Part shown: one piece after another, positions 7,421 through 13,777 of the stretch
How positions within the stretch are numbered: position 1 is the first letter of the stretch
Layout: every line of letters starts with the position of its first letter
Assembly (NCBI GenBank): GCA_012515365.1
Contig: JAAYYM010000315.1
Span: forward strand, 1 to 17,045
Origin: Clostridia bacterium
Lineage (GTDB): Bacteria > Bacillota_A > Clostridia > Lachnospirales > Lachnospiraceae
Length of the DNA: 17,045 nucleotides
Direction of reading: 5' to 3'
The notes under the pieces: model-generated
Told to the model about the DNA's origin: nothing
Seen by the model: only the letters and a program-made list of their open reading frames with translations
Databases searched by the model: none
Program-made: the position numbers and the translations under genes

Positions 7421-9121
7421 ATGCTGGCAAGTCTACATGTAAAGAATCTTGCTTTAATTGATGAAGCAGAGATTGAATTTGAAAAGGGTCTTAATATTCT
7501 GTCTGGAGAAACCGGTGCAGGAAAATCTATTATCATTGATTCCCTTCATCTGGCATTAGGTGGTAAAATCGCAAAAGACATTGTGCGTGAAGAGTCTCAG
7601 TATGCACTATCAGAATTAGTGTTTATTCCTAAGGATGCTTCTCATTTTGAATTGCTTGATGAACTGGATATCCCTGTAGAGGAAGAAATTATACTACAGA
7701 GAAAAATTATGAATGGGCGAAGTGTATGCAAGATTAACGGTGAAACGGTGCAGGCATCAAAACTGCAGCAGGTTGGCATGAAACTAATCGATATACATGG
7801 ACAGCATGAGCACCAGACTTTACTGCAGAAGAAGAAACATCGTGAGATACTGGATGCATTTTGTGCAGATCAGATGGTCATGCTAAAGGAAGAATTGAAA
7901 ACAGCTTATTATGCACACCAGACGATAAAGAAAGAGCTGGATGAAGCGCAATTGCTTGCCAACGGACGTGAAAAAGAAATCGAACTGATTTCATTTGAAA
8001 TAGAGGAAATCGAACAGGCAGATCTTACAGAGCAGGAAGATCTTCTGTTAGAACAACGCTATCAGAAGATGAAGAATAGTAAGAAGATTATGGAGGTCAT
8101 GCAGTATGTGCATACCAATACCGGTTATGAACAGGGAGAGGGTGCGGGTGAAGCTGTAGGACGTGCAGTTCGTGAAATGAGAAGTGTTGTTGATTATGAT
8201 GATGAACTTCAATCATTGCAGGAGCAGCTTTATGAAATCGAAGGTATGTTGAATGATTTTAATCGTTCTGTCAATTCTTATATGGATGATGCACAGTTTG
8301 AAGCAGGTGAGTTTGCACAGATCGAGGAACGCCTCAATCTGATTAATCATTTGAAAGATAAGTATGGAGATTCTGTTGCGGACATCCATCAGTATATGGA
8401 AGAGCAGAAGGCAAAGCTTGAAAAACTTTTGAACTATCATGAATATGTAGAACAATTATCTGTTGATGAAAAACATGCATTTGAAAAACTTGTTTCTGCC
8501 TGTGAAAAGGTATCAGCGCTGAGAAATGAACAGGCAAAGATCTTAGAACAACGATTGATTGATGCGTTGATGGAGCTTAATTTTCTTGAAGCAAATTTCG
8601 TGATTGAAATAAAAAAGGATGAGAGTCAGATTCATGTGCATGGATTTGATGAGATTGAATTTCTGATTTCTACAAATCCGGGTGAGACGCCAAAGCCGCT
8701 TGAGCATGTAGCATCAGGAGGAGAGCTGTCGAGGATTATGCTTGCAGTCAAGACGGTGCTTGCAGATAATGATGAAACGGAAACCTTGATTTTTGATGAG
8801 ATTGATACCGGAATCAGCGGAAGAACAGCGCAAAAGGTATCGGAGAAGCTTGCATTGCTGTCGACCGGTCATCAGGTGATCTGTGTGACTCATCTGCCTC
8901 AGATTGCATCTATGGCAGACGCTCATTTTGAAATCCAAAAAGAGGTGATTGATTCACATACACATACGCGTGTAAAGAAGCTAAGTGATGAAGAAATGAA
9001 ATATGAGCTTGCACGCATGCTCGGCGGTGTGGAAATCACAGATACGGTTTTGAATAATGCACAAGAGATGAAGAAAATGGCAGATCAGACCAAGCGACTT
9101 CAGCATGAGATGTTATCATAA
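7421..9121 (+). CDS. recN: DNA repair protein RecN
   Basis: A 566-residue SMC-like ATPase recruited early to double-strand breaks, where it tethers DNA ends ahead of RecA-dependent repair. It has Walker A GETGAGKS (residues 29-36), the HGQHEHQ block near residue 127, a long split coiled coil (about 155-370), the ABC signature ASGGELSRIMLAVK near residue 430, Walker B TLIFDEIDTGISG near 456, and the H-loop VTHLPQIASMAD near 487. This is the complete RecN architecture at normal length. GAGGAG at 7408-7413 is seven bases before the ATG. It is the last gene of the operon and is followed by a strong terminator. No LexA/SOS box is evident immediately upstream, as expected for an internal operon gene. 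Confidence 0.97.
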   Translation: MLASLHVKNLALIDEAEIEFEKGLNILSGETGAGKSIIIDSLHLALGGKIAKDIVREESQYALSELVFIPKDASHFELLDELDIPVEEEIILQRKIMNGRSVCKINGETVQASKLQQVGMKLIDIHGQHEHQTLLQKKKHREILDAFCADQMVMLKEELKTAYYAHQTIKKELDEAQLLANGREKEIELISFEIEEIEQADLTEQEDLLLEQRYQKMKNSKKIMEVMQYVHTNTGYEQGEGAGEAVGRAVREMRSVVDYDDELQSLQEQLYEIEGMLNDFNRSVNSYMDDAQFEAGEFAQIEERLNLINHLKDKYGDSVADIHQYMEEQKAKLEKLLNYHEYVEQLSVDEKHAFEKLVSACEKVSALRNEQAKILEQRLIDALMELNFLEANFVIEIKKDESQIHVHGFDEIEFLISTNPGETPKPLEHVASGGELSRIMLAVKTVLADNDETETLIFDEIDTGISGRTAQKVSEKLALLSTGHQVICVTHLPQIASMADAHFEIQKEVIDSHTHTRVKKLSDEEMKYELARMLGGVEITDTVLNNAQEMKKMADQTKRLQHEMLS

Positions 9122-9145
9122 AATTGACTGAATGATCACATAATA
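9116..9145 (+). promoter_or_regulatory. Possible sigma-G-like (forespore) promoter for spoIVB
   Basis: CATAATA at 9139-9145 fits the sigma-G -10 consensus CATnHTA at every position. At an 18-base spacer lies TCATA (9116-9120), matching four of five positions of the -35 consensus GHATR. It overlaps the recN stop codon. spoIVB is transcribed by forespore sigma factors in B. subtilis, so the placement makes sense, but the motif is short and the match is by eye. Confidence 0.4.
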
Positions 9146-9186
9146 AGAAGGTATTACAACCTAAGTGTTGTAAACCTTCTTTTTTT
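9146..9186 (+). terminator. Intrinsic terminator of the asp23–recN operon
   Basis: The left arm 9146-9160 pairs with 9167-9180: seven pairs (AGAAGGT), one bulged A, then seven more pairs (TTACAAC), closed by a six-base loop. Seven T residues follow at 9180-9186. It begins 25 bases after the recN stop. Confidence 0.9.
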
Positions 9187-9225
9187 ATCATCTAATTGAA
9201 ACTTCGGAAAGATATGGTGGACGAT

Positions 9226-10515
9226 ATGAACAGGAAATTAAGAATATACAGAAAGTTTCTGATTGTAGTATGTATCATGATGATACTTTTTCTTGCAGGA
9301 ATGGTCTTTTATAATACGGCAAATGCAATTCCGGATGAGTTGATGATCAAGGCGGGGGAGGATCAGCTCAATTTAAATGTACCGGTTGTTGGAACCATCT
9401 ATCAGAGAACAGGATCAGAGTCAGTCAGTGCAATAAATTTTCAAGAAATGAAGTATCCCGAAAAACATATTTCGGTCAATCTGAATTCTCCGGTTACGTT
9501 TTTGACTTCACAGACCGGAGATTATACAATTGACTGTCGTCTTTTTGGGGTGATTCCTGTTAAACACGTTGAATTTTATGTGATTGACGAAATCAATTTG
9601 ATTCCGGCGGGCATTCCGGTTGGTATTTATGCAGAAACAGATGGCGTATTGGTGATTGGAACCGGAAGTGTCAATGGTATCGATGGAGAGGAGTATTTTC
9701 CTGCTGATGGAATGCTTGAGAAAGGTGACTATATAGAATGCATCAACGGCGAGCCGATTGAAAAGAAAAAAGAACTAATCGATGGTGTCAATCAAAGTAA
9801 AGGGAAAGAAATTCTTCTTGATATCAGAAGGAATAATGAAAAAAAACAGATTCACATTATGCCTGTACAATCTTCGGAATCCGAATATCAGATTGGTGTC
9901 TGGGTACGTGATAACATTCAGGGGATCGGTACATTGACTTTTGTAAATGAAGATAAAAAATTTGGCGCGCTGGGTCATGGGATTAATGATGTAGACACGA
10001 CAGAGCTTATGGAAGTTAATCACGGAACATTGTATGATACAGATATTTTAGCAATTGTAAAAGGAAAAAAGGGTACCCCTGGAGAATTAACCGGAATCAT
10101 AGATTATATGGAGGAGAATGTCCTTGGAGAAATTACTATGAATACTGGGAAAGGAATCTTTGGAATTGGAAATGACAGATTGACCAAAAGCATTACAGAA
10201 CCTGTTGTTCCAATTGGATTTAAGCAGGAAATTGAAATAGGAGAGGCTCAGATCGTATGTGTTATGGATGATCAGAGAAAAGAATATGATATCGAAATTA
10301 AAAAGGTGGATATGATGCCGGAATGTGTGAACAGAGGCATTAGTTTTGAGGTAACAGATCAGGAATTACTGGATATAACAGGAGGCATCGTGCAAGGAAT
10401 GTCAGGAAGTCCGATCCTTCAAAATGGCAAGATTATAGGCGCAGTAACCCATGTTTTAGTGAATGATCCTAAAAAGGGATATGGTATTTTTATTGAGAAT
10501 ATGTTAGAGTACTGA
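9226..10515 (+). CDS. spoIVB: SpoIVB peptidase (S55 family sporulation signalling protease)
   Basis: A forespore-secreted serine protease that, in B. subtilis, crosses to the intermembrane space and cuts SpoIVFA to release sigma-K processing by SpoIVFB. One N-terminal membrane segment lies at about residues 9-28, then a PDZ-like domain (about 125-185: ADGMLEKGDYIECINGEPI). The S55 peptidase domain follows, with the catalytic His in GALGHGI (His251) and the serine motif GMSGSP (residues 391-396), then GAVTHVLVNDPKKGYGIFIENM. All key motifs are intact. I prefer ATG 9226, with GGTGG five bases upstream, over an in-frame TTG at 9196 inside the terminator tail and an ATG at 9214 with poorly spaced signals. 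Unusually, spo0A does not follow. Confidence 0.94.
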   Translation: MNRKLRIYRKFLIVVCIMMILFLAGMVFYNTANAIPDELMIKAGEDQLNLNVPVVGTIYQRTGSESVSAINFQEMKYPEKHISVNLNSPVTFLTSQTGDYTIDCRLFGVIPVKHVEFYVIDEINLIPAGIPVGIYAETDGVLVIGTGSVNGIDGEEYFPADGMLEKGDYIECINGEPIEKKKELIDGVNQSKGKEILLDIRRNNEKKQIHIMPVQSSESEYQIGVWVRDNIQGIGTLTFVNEDKKFGALGHGINDVDTTELMEVNHGTLYDTDILAIVKGKKGTPGELTGIIDYMEENVLGEITMNTGKGIFGIGNDRLTKSITEPVVPIGFKQEIEIGEAQIVCVMDDQRKEYDIEIKKVDMMPECVNRGISFEVTDQELLDITGGIVQGMSGSPILQNGKIIGAVTHVLVNDPKKGYGIFIENMLEY

Positions 10516-10538
10516 TCTCACAATCACAGGGGCTTTTG

Positions 10539-10567
10539 TTGACCAACTTTATAGTTTGATGTAAACT
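10539..10567 (+). promoter_or_regulatory. Sigma-A promoter of the VTT-domain gene
   Basis: TTGACC at 10539-10544 (five of six matches) and TAAACT at 10562-10567 are separated by exactly 17 bases. It lies 24 bases after the spoIVB stop and about 50 bases before the next start codon. No terminator separates spoIVB from this promoter. Confidence 0.6.
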
Positions 10568-10569
10568 AT
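10551..10569. promoter_or_regulatory. Operator-like inverted repeat overlapping the VTT gene promoter
   Basis: ATAGTTT (10551-10557) and AAACTAT (10563-10569) are perfect reverse complements around a five-base centre. After a mismatch, two further bases on each side (TT and AA) also pair. The repeat covers most of the -35/-10 spacer and the whole -10 element, the classic position for a repressor site or a spacer-distorting activator. No T-run follows, so it is not a terminator. The cognate regulator is unknown. Confidence 0.5.
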
Positions 10570-10613
10570 TAATATTAGTCAGAAGGCATATGTGGATGTG
10601 AGAGGAGATATGT

Positions 10614-11312
10614 TTGAAGGAAAAAAGTGTAAAGGCTGTTATAATCATAGTGATCATTGTACTGGTATGTTTTTTACTGTATCAATCCTTTGGCTCTATG
10701 CTTCCAGGTCTTATTAAGGTTTTGAAAAGTGGAAATGACAAACAGATTGCGGAGTATCTGAATTCAATTGGCACATGGGATGGAATGCTTTGTGTCGTAT
10801 TACTTCAATTTATACAGGTGCTTTCCGTTTTTATCCCGGGAATGCCGATTCAAATCGCGGCAGGTGCAGTTTATGGGGCAGTAAAGGCAACCATATTATG
10901 TTATTTTGGTTATGTGACAGCAAATATTGTGGTTTTTTGTGTGGCACGTCGTTTAGGCACCTCCTTTTTTGAAAAATCACATATTAAGTTAAGCAATCAA
11001 TGGATGGAGGATAAGATGAAAAAAATCAATCCGGCATTTGTTGTGATGCTGGGATGTCTGATGCCTGCAGTTCCCAACGGTATGATTCCCTATTTGGCAG
11101 CCAATACAGAGCTGACAAAGAAAAACTTCACGATATCAGTTGCACTCGGAAGCTTTCTTCCAATCGTTATTTCCTGTATGGCGGGACATTTTCTCCTGTC
11201 TGGTGACTATCTGTTTAGTATCATTTCAATTTTGGTACTCTGGGTACTCATTATTGTTTTAATTAAGAAACAGGAAGCTGTTATAAAAGTGTTTGGCAGA
11301 ATTATGAACTAG
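10614..11312 (+). CDS. VTT-domain membrane protein (TVP38/TMEM64, SNARE-associated family)
   Basis: A 232-residue polytopic membrane protein. A hydrophobic N-terminal segment (residues 8-25) is followed by the VTT core: IQVLSVFIPGMPIQIAAGAVYGAVKATILCYFGYVTANIVVFCVARRLG (about residues 62-112), then MLGCLMPAVPNGMIPYLAANTELTKKNF, and two C-terminal helices. Proline and glycine positions match the DedA/TVP38 superfamily, some of which act in lipid scrambling or membrane homeostasis; no substrate is known for this branch. The start is TTG, chosen because GAGGAG at 10602-10607 lies six bases upstream and the ATG at 10610 is out of frame. It sits where spo0A would normally be and has its own promoter. 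Confidence 0.87.
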   Translation: MKEKSVKAVIIIVIIVLVCFLLYQSFGSMLPGLIKVLKSGNDKQIAEYLNSIGTWDGMLCVVLLQFIQVLSVFIPGMPIQIAAGAVYGAVKATILCYFGYVTANIVVFCVARRLGTSFFEKSHIKLSNQWMEDKMKKINPAFVVMLGCLMPAVPNGMIPYLAANTELTKKNFTISVALGSFLPIVISCMAGHFLLSGDYLFSIISILVLWVLIIVLIKKQEAVIKVFGRIMN

Positions 11313-11335
11313 TAAATATAAATATGAAAAAATAC

Positions 11336-11364
11336 TTGTGTTTTTGTGTTATGTGCAATAAAAT
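11336..11364 (+). promoter_or_regulatory. Candidate promoter for uraA, upstream of the leader hairpin
   Basis: TTGTGT (11336-11341) and TAAAAT (11359-11364, five of six) are spaced by 17 bases. The -35 is weak, with three matches. Transcription would start near 11371, giving a leader of about 88 bases that contains the hairpin at 11391-11426. It is supported mainly because no room for a promoter exists between that hairpin and the start codon. Confidence 0.4.
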
Positions 11365-11376
11365 ATTTCTTAGAGG

Positions 11377-11400
11377 TGACTCAGGAAAAGGACTGATTCA
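11377..11400 (+). promoter_or_regulatory. Possible antiterminator hairpin in the uraA leader
   Basis: TGACTCAG (11377-11384) can pair with CTGATTCA (11393-11400) with seven pairs and one C·U mismatch around an eight-base loop. The second arm is most of the left arm of the terminator, so the two structures exclude each other. The stem is weaker than the terminator and would need a protein or ligand to win. Confidence 0.3.
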
Positions 11401-11426
11401 AATCCATATTGAACCAGTCTTTTTTT
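11391..11426 (+). terminator. Terminator hairpin before uraA; possible attenuator
   Basis: The arms at 11391-11401 (GACTGATTCAA) and 11409-11419 (TTGAACCAGTC) form an 11-bp stem with one A·C mismatch around a seven-base loop, followed by seven T residues (11420-11426). It may end the VTT-gene transcript, 78 bases after its stop, or act as an attenuator in the uraA leader, or both. Confidence 0.85.
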
Positions 11427-11458
11427 GAGGAAAAAACATGATCAGGAGGAGATAGAGA

Positions 11459-12733
11459 ATGGTACAAAAAACTACAAGCCAGAAAATCATTTTAGGTATC
11501 CAGCATACATTAGCAATGTTTGGTGCCACGGTTCTGGTACCGGCATTAACCGGAATGGATACTGCAATTACATTGTTTTGTGCAGGACTGGGAACACTTC
11601 TTTTTCACTGGATTACGAAGAAAAAGGTTCCTGTTTTTTTGGGCTCAAGCTTTGCTTTTATGGGAGGTATTATAGCCGTGATCGGCAATTCCAGAATGGG
11701 AAGCCCGGATTTTTTAGAAAAGCTTGCAGCAGTAAAGGGAGCGTTGATCGTTGCCGGAACTATCTACATGCTGTTATCTTTATTAATTAAGTTTATTGGT
11801 TATGAAAAGGTTAATCAGTTATTGCCTCCGGTTGTTACAGGACCGGTCATCATCATCATTGGATTAAGACTTAGCTCATCAGCAATCAGTAATGCATTTA
11901 CAGGGGGAAGCGGTATATTCCAAATCAAATATTTTATTGTGACAGTGATTGTTCTGGCGACAATTATTTTGATTTCCATTTTTGCAAAGGGGATCTTTAA
12001 TTTGATGCCGATCTTATTTGCAATCATTGCCGGATTCATCGCTTGTATTCCACTTGGATTGTGCGATTTTTCAAGAGTATCATCCGCTCATTTCTTCTCT
12101 TTTATGGATCAAAATGTCATGAGCCAGGTTTTGACGATGCCGACATTCAGAGCAGATGCAATCCTTGCAATTGCACCGATCGCACTGGTGACATTTATTG
12201 AACATGTTGGAGACATCACGACAAATGGGGCAGTGTGTGGTAAAAACTTTATGATTGATCCGGGTATCCACAGAACTGTACTTGGAGATGGTGTTGCTAC
12301 AGCATTTGCCGGACTTTTGGGTGGACCGGCTAATACAACATATGGCGAGAATACAGGTGTTCTTGCAGTTACAAAGAATTATGATCCTGCAATCATTCGT
12401 ATTGCAGCATGTTTTGCAATCTTTCTTGGTTTGTTTGGAAAAGTAGGCGGTTTTATAGCAAGTATTCCAGCAGCAGTGACAGGAGCCATCAGCATTGTAT
12501 TATATGGTATGATTTCAGCTGTTGGTGTTAGAATCCTGATCAATGCAAAACTGAATTATGCAAACAGTAAGAACTTAATGATCACAGCGTTAATCCTTGT
12601 TTTGGGAATTGGATGTGACAGCATCCCGATTACACAGACTGTTACAATCTCAGGTATGGCACTTGCTGCATTTGTAGGTATTATACTTGCTGCGATCCTT
12701 CCACAGGGAGCAGATTCCACACTCAAGGATTGA
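11459..12733 (+). CDS. uraA: Uracil permease (NCS2 family)
   Basis: A 424-residue proton symporter of the nucleobase/ascorbate (NCS2) family with about 14 membrane segments, importing uracil for pyrimidine salvage. Family blocks are QHTLAMFGATVLVPALTGMD at the N-terminus, VPVFLGSSFAFMGG near residue 60, FIEHVGDITTNG with Glu248, and GGPANTTYGENTGVLAVTK with Glu297; these correspond to the two substrate- and proton-linked glutamates (Glu241 and Glu290) of E. coli UraA. It resembles UraA more than the xanthine or purine branches, notably in NTTYGEN. AGGAGG at 11444-11449 is nine bases before the ATG. No pyr genes lie nearby. Expression may be controlled by the leader hairpin; the PyrR binding motif is not evident there. 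Confidence 0.93.
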   Translation: MVQKTTSQKIILGIQHTLAMFGATVLVPALTGMDTAITLFCAGLGTLLFHWITKKKVPVFLGSSFAFMGGIIAVIGNSRMGSPDFLEKLAAVKGALIVAGTIYMLLSLLIKFIGYEKVNQLLPPVVTGPVIIIIGLRLSSSAISNAFTGGSGIFQIKYFIVTVIVLATIILISIFAKGIFNLMPILFAIIAGFIACIPLGLCDFSRVSSAHFFSFMDQNVMSQVLTMPTFRADAILAIAPIALVTFIEHVGDITTNGAVCGKNFMIDPGIHRTVLGDGVATAFAGLLGGPANTTYGENTGVLAVTKNYDPAIIRIAACFAIFLGLFGKVGGFIASIPAAVTGAISIVLYGMISAVGVRILINAKLNYANSKNLMITALILVLGIGCDSIPITQTVTISGMALAAFVGIILAAILPQGADSTLKD

Positions 12734-12757
12734 TTTTTCGGAATAGTTATGCCATAC

Positions 12758-12763
12758 TATAAT
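12758..12763 (+). promoter_or_regulatory. Candidate -10 element of the DHH phosphoesterase gene
   Basis: A perfect TATAAT lies 45 bases before the gene start and 25 bases after the uraA stop. The sequence 17 bases upstream (TTTTCG, 12735-12740) is a poor -35 and there is no TG extension. No terminator follows uraA, so readthrough from uraA could also supply transcripts. Confidence 0.35.
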
Positions 12764-12780
12764 AGAAAATCAGTTCTATT
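12761..12780. repeat. Inverted repeat just downstream of the DHH-gene -10 element
   Basis: AATAGAA (12761-12767) and TTCTATT (12774-12780) are perfect reverse complements around six bases. A second small palindrome, CTATT-GAT-AATAG (12776-12788), shares its first arm with the second arm of the first. The repeats cover the expected transcription start. They could be an operator or a 5' stem; chance is possible in AT-rich DNA. Confidence 0.35.
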
Positions 12781-12807
12781 GATAATAGCGTTTTAGGAGG
12801 AGTCTTC

Positions 12808-13719
12808 ATGAGATTAGTTACACGTTCGGATTTTGATGGATTAGCATGCGGAGCGCTGCTGAAAGAGGCTGGAATTATTGATCACTGGCAGTTCGCACAT
12901 CCAAAGGATCTGCAGGATGGTCTTGTTGAAATAACAGAAGATGATTGTCTTGCAAATGTACCATATGTTCCGGGGTGTGGACTTTGGTTCGATCATCATT
13001 CAAGTGAGCAGGAACGAAATGAACTGGATGGTAAGTATAAAGGTGAAAGCAGGATTACACCATCCTGTGCACGAATTATTTATGAGTATTATGGTGGTGA
13101 AGAGCGTTTCCCTCAGTTTGGTGAGTTGATGGAGGCAGTAGATAAAGTAGATTCAGGTAATCTGACAATTGATGAAGTACAAAACCCAAAGGGATGGATT
13201 TTAATTGGATTTTTAATGGATCCGAGGACAGGTCTTGGAAGATGGAGAAACTTCACAATCTCAAATTATCAGTTAATGGAGCGTCTGATCGATGCGTGCA
13301 GAACGATGTCTACAGAAGAAATCTTAGCGATGCCGGATGTGAAAGAGCGTATAGACGTGTATTTTGATCAAGCTGAGAAATTTAAGGAGATGGTACGTCG
13401 GTATACACGTGTAGAAGGAGATGTGATCATTTCTGATCTTCGTGGTGTTAATCCGATTTATTCAGGTAATCGTTTCATGATCTACAGCATGTACCCGGAG
13501 CAGAATATATCTGCATGGATCGTCAGTGGAAAGGGCGGAGCAGGATGTTCAGTGGCAGTCGGATATAGTGTTTTAAACCGTACAGCTACCCTTAACGTAG
13601 GAAGTTTGATGCTTAAATACGGCGGAGGCGGTCATAAGGCAGTTGGTACATGTCAGTTTACAGAAGAAAATATGGAAGAAAAAGTTCCGGTACTTCTTTC
13701 CGAACTAATTAAAGGATAA
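12808..13719 (+). CDS. DHH/DHHA1 superfamily phosphoesterase
   Basis: A 303-residue metal-dependent phosphoesterase. The DHH domain begins at once with TRSDFDG (Asp8 and Asp10), has DHHSSE with Asp62, His63 and His64, and a further AVDKVDSGNL near residue 108 that supplies another metal-ligand aspartate. The DHHA1 substrate-binding domain ends in GGGGHKAVGTCQF (residues 272-284), the canonical nucleotide- or phosphate-binding loop. All metal ligands appear intact. Relatives are usually labelled exopolyphosphatase, but the superfamily also includes nanoRNase/pAp phosphatase and cyclic-dinucleotide phosphodiesterases, and the substrate cannot be told here. AGGAGGAG at 12795-12802 is five bases before the ATG. 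It lies 74 bases after uraA and is closed by a terminator. Confidence 0.88.
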   Translation: MRLVTRSDFDGLACGALLKEAGIIDHWQFAHPKDLQDGLVEITEDDCLANVPYVPGCGLWFDHHSSEQERNELDGKYKGESRITPSCARIIYEYYGGEERFPQFGELMEAVDKVDSGNLTIDEVQNPKGWILIGFLMDPRTGLGRWRNFTISNYQLMERLIDACRTMSTEEILAMPDVKERIDVYFDQAEKFKEMVRRYTRVEGDVIISDLRGVNPIYSGNRFMIYSMYPEQNISAWIVSGKGGAGCSVAVGYSVLNRTATLNVGSLMLKYGGGGHKAVGTCQFTEENMEEKVPVLLSELIKG

Positions 13720-13725
13720 TACTTG

Positions 13726-13756
13726 AAAGGGTTCATCAGACTGGATGAACCTTTTT
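13726..13756 (+). terminator. Intrinsic terminator after the DHH phosphoesterase gene
   Basis: The left arm 13726-13737 pairs with 13744-13755 around a six-base loop: eight Watson-Crick pairs (GGTTCATC with GATGAACC), one G·U and three A-U pairs running into five T residues (13752-13756). It starts only six bases after the upstream stop codon and ends 21 bases before the probable start of the ABC gene. Confidence 0.88.
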
Positions 13757-13765
13757 AAATTGGGG

Positions 13766-13771
13766 TATAAT
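13766..13771 (+). promoter_or_regulatory. Candidate -10 element abutting the first ABC gene
   Basis: A perfect TATAAT ends six bases before the preferred ATG at 13778, so transcription would begin at or next to the start codon. The possible -35 falls in the right arm of the terminator and is weak (TGGATG at 13742-13747, 18-base spacer). If used, the messenger would be leaderless or nearly so. Confidence 0.35.
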
Positions 13772-13777
13772 GATCAG

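Noticed and set aside
9196..9225. TTG at 9196 (and ATG at 9214) as the spoIVB start
   Set aside because: The TTG is ten bases after the T-run of a terminator with no ribosome binding site. ATG 9226 has GGTGG at proper spacing and gives a natural N-terminal membrane anchor.
11365..11400. PyrR-binding loop in the uraA leader
   Set aside because: Only GAGGT at 11373-11377 matches; the preceding UCC and spaced G of the consensus are missing, so a PyrR site is not claimed.
11425..11790. A 121-codon + strand open frame overlapping uraA
   Set aside because: It is out of frame with the clearly conserved permease, begins in the terminator T-run, and its translation shows no recognisable motif.
13745..13777. 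ATG at 13745 as the start of the first ABC gene
   Set aside because: It lies in the right arm of the terminator and adds residues that do not fit the family N-terminus. It cannot be fully excluded.
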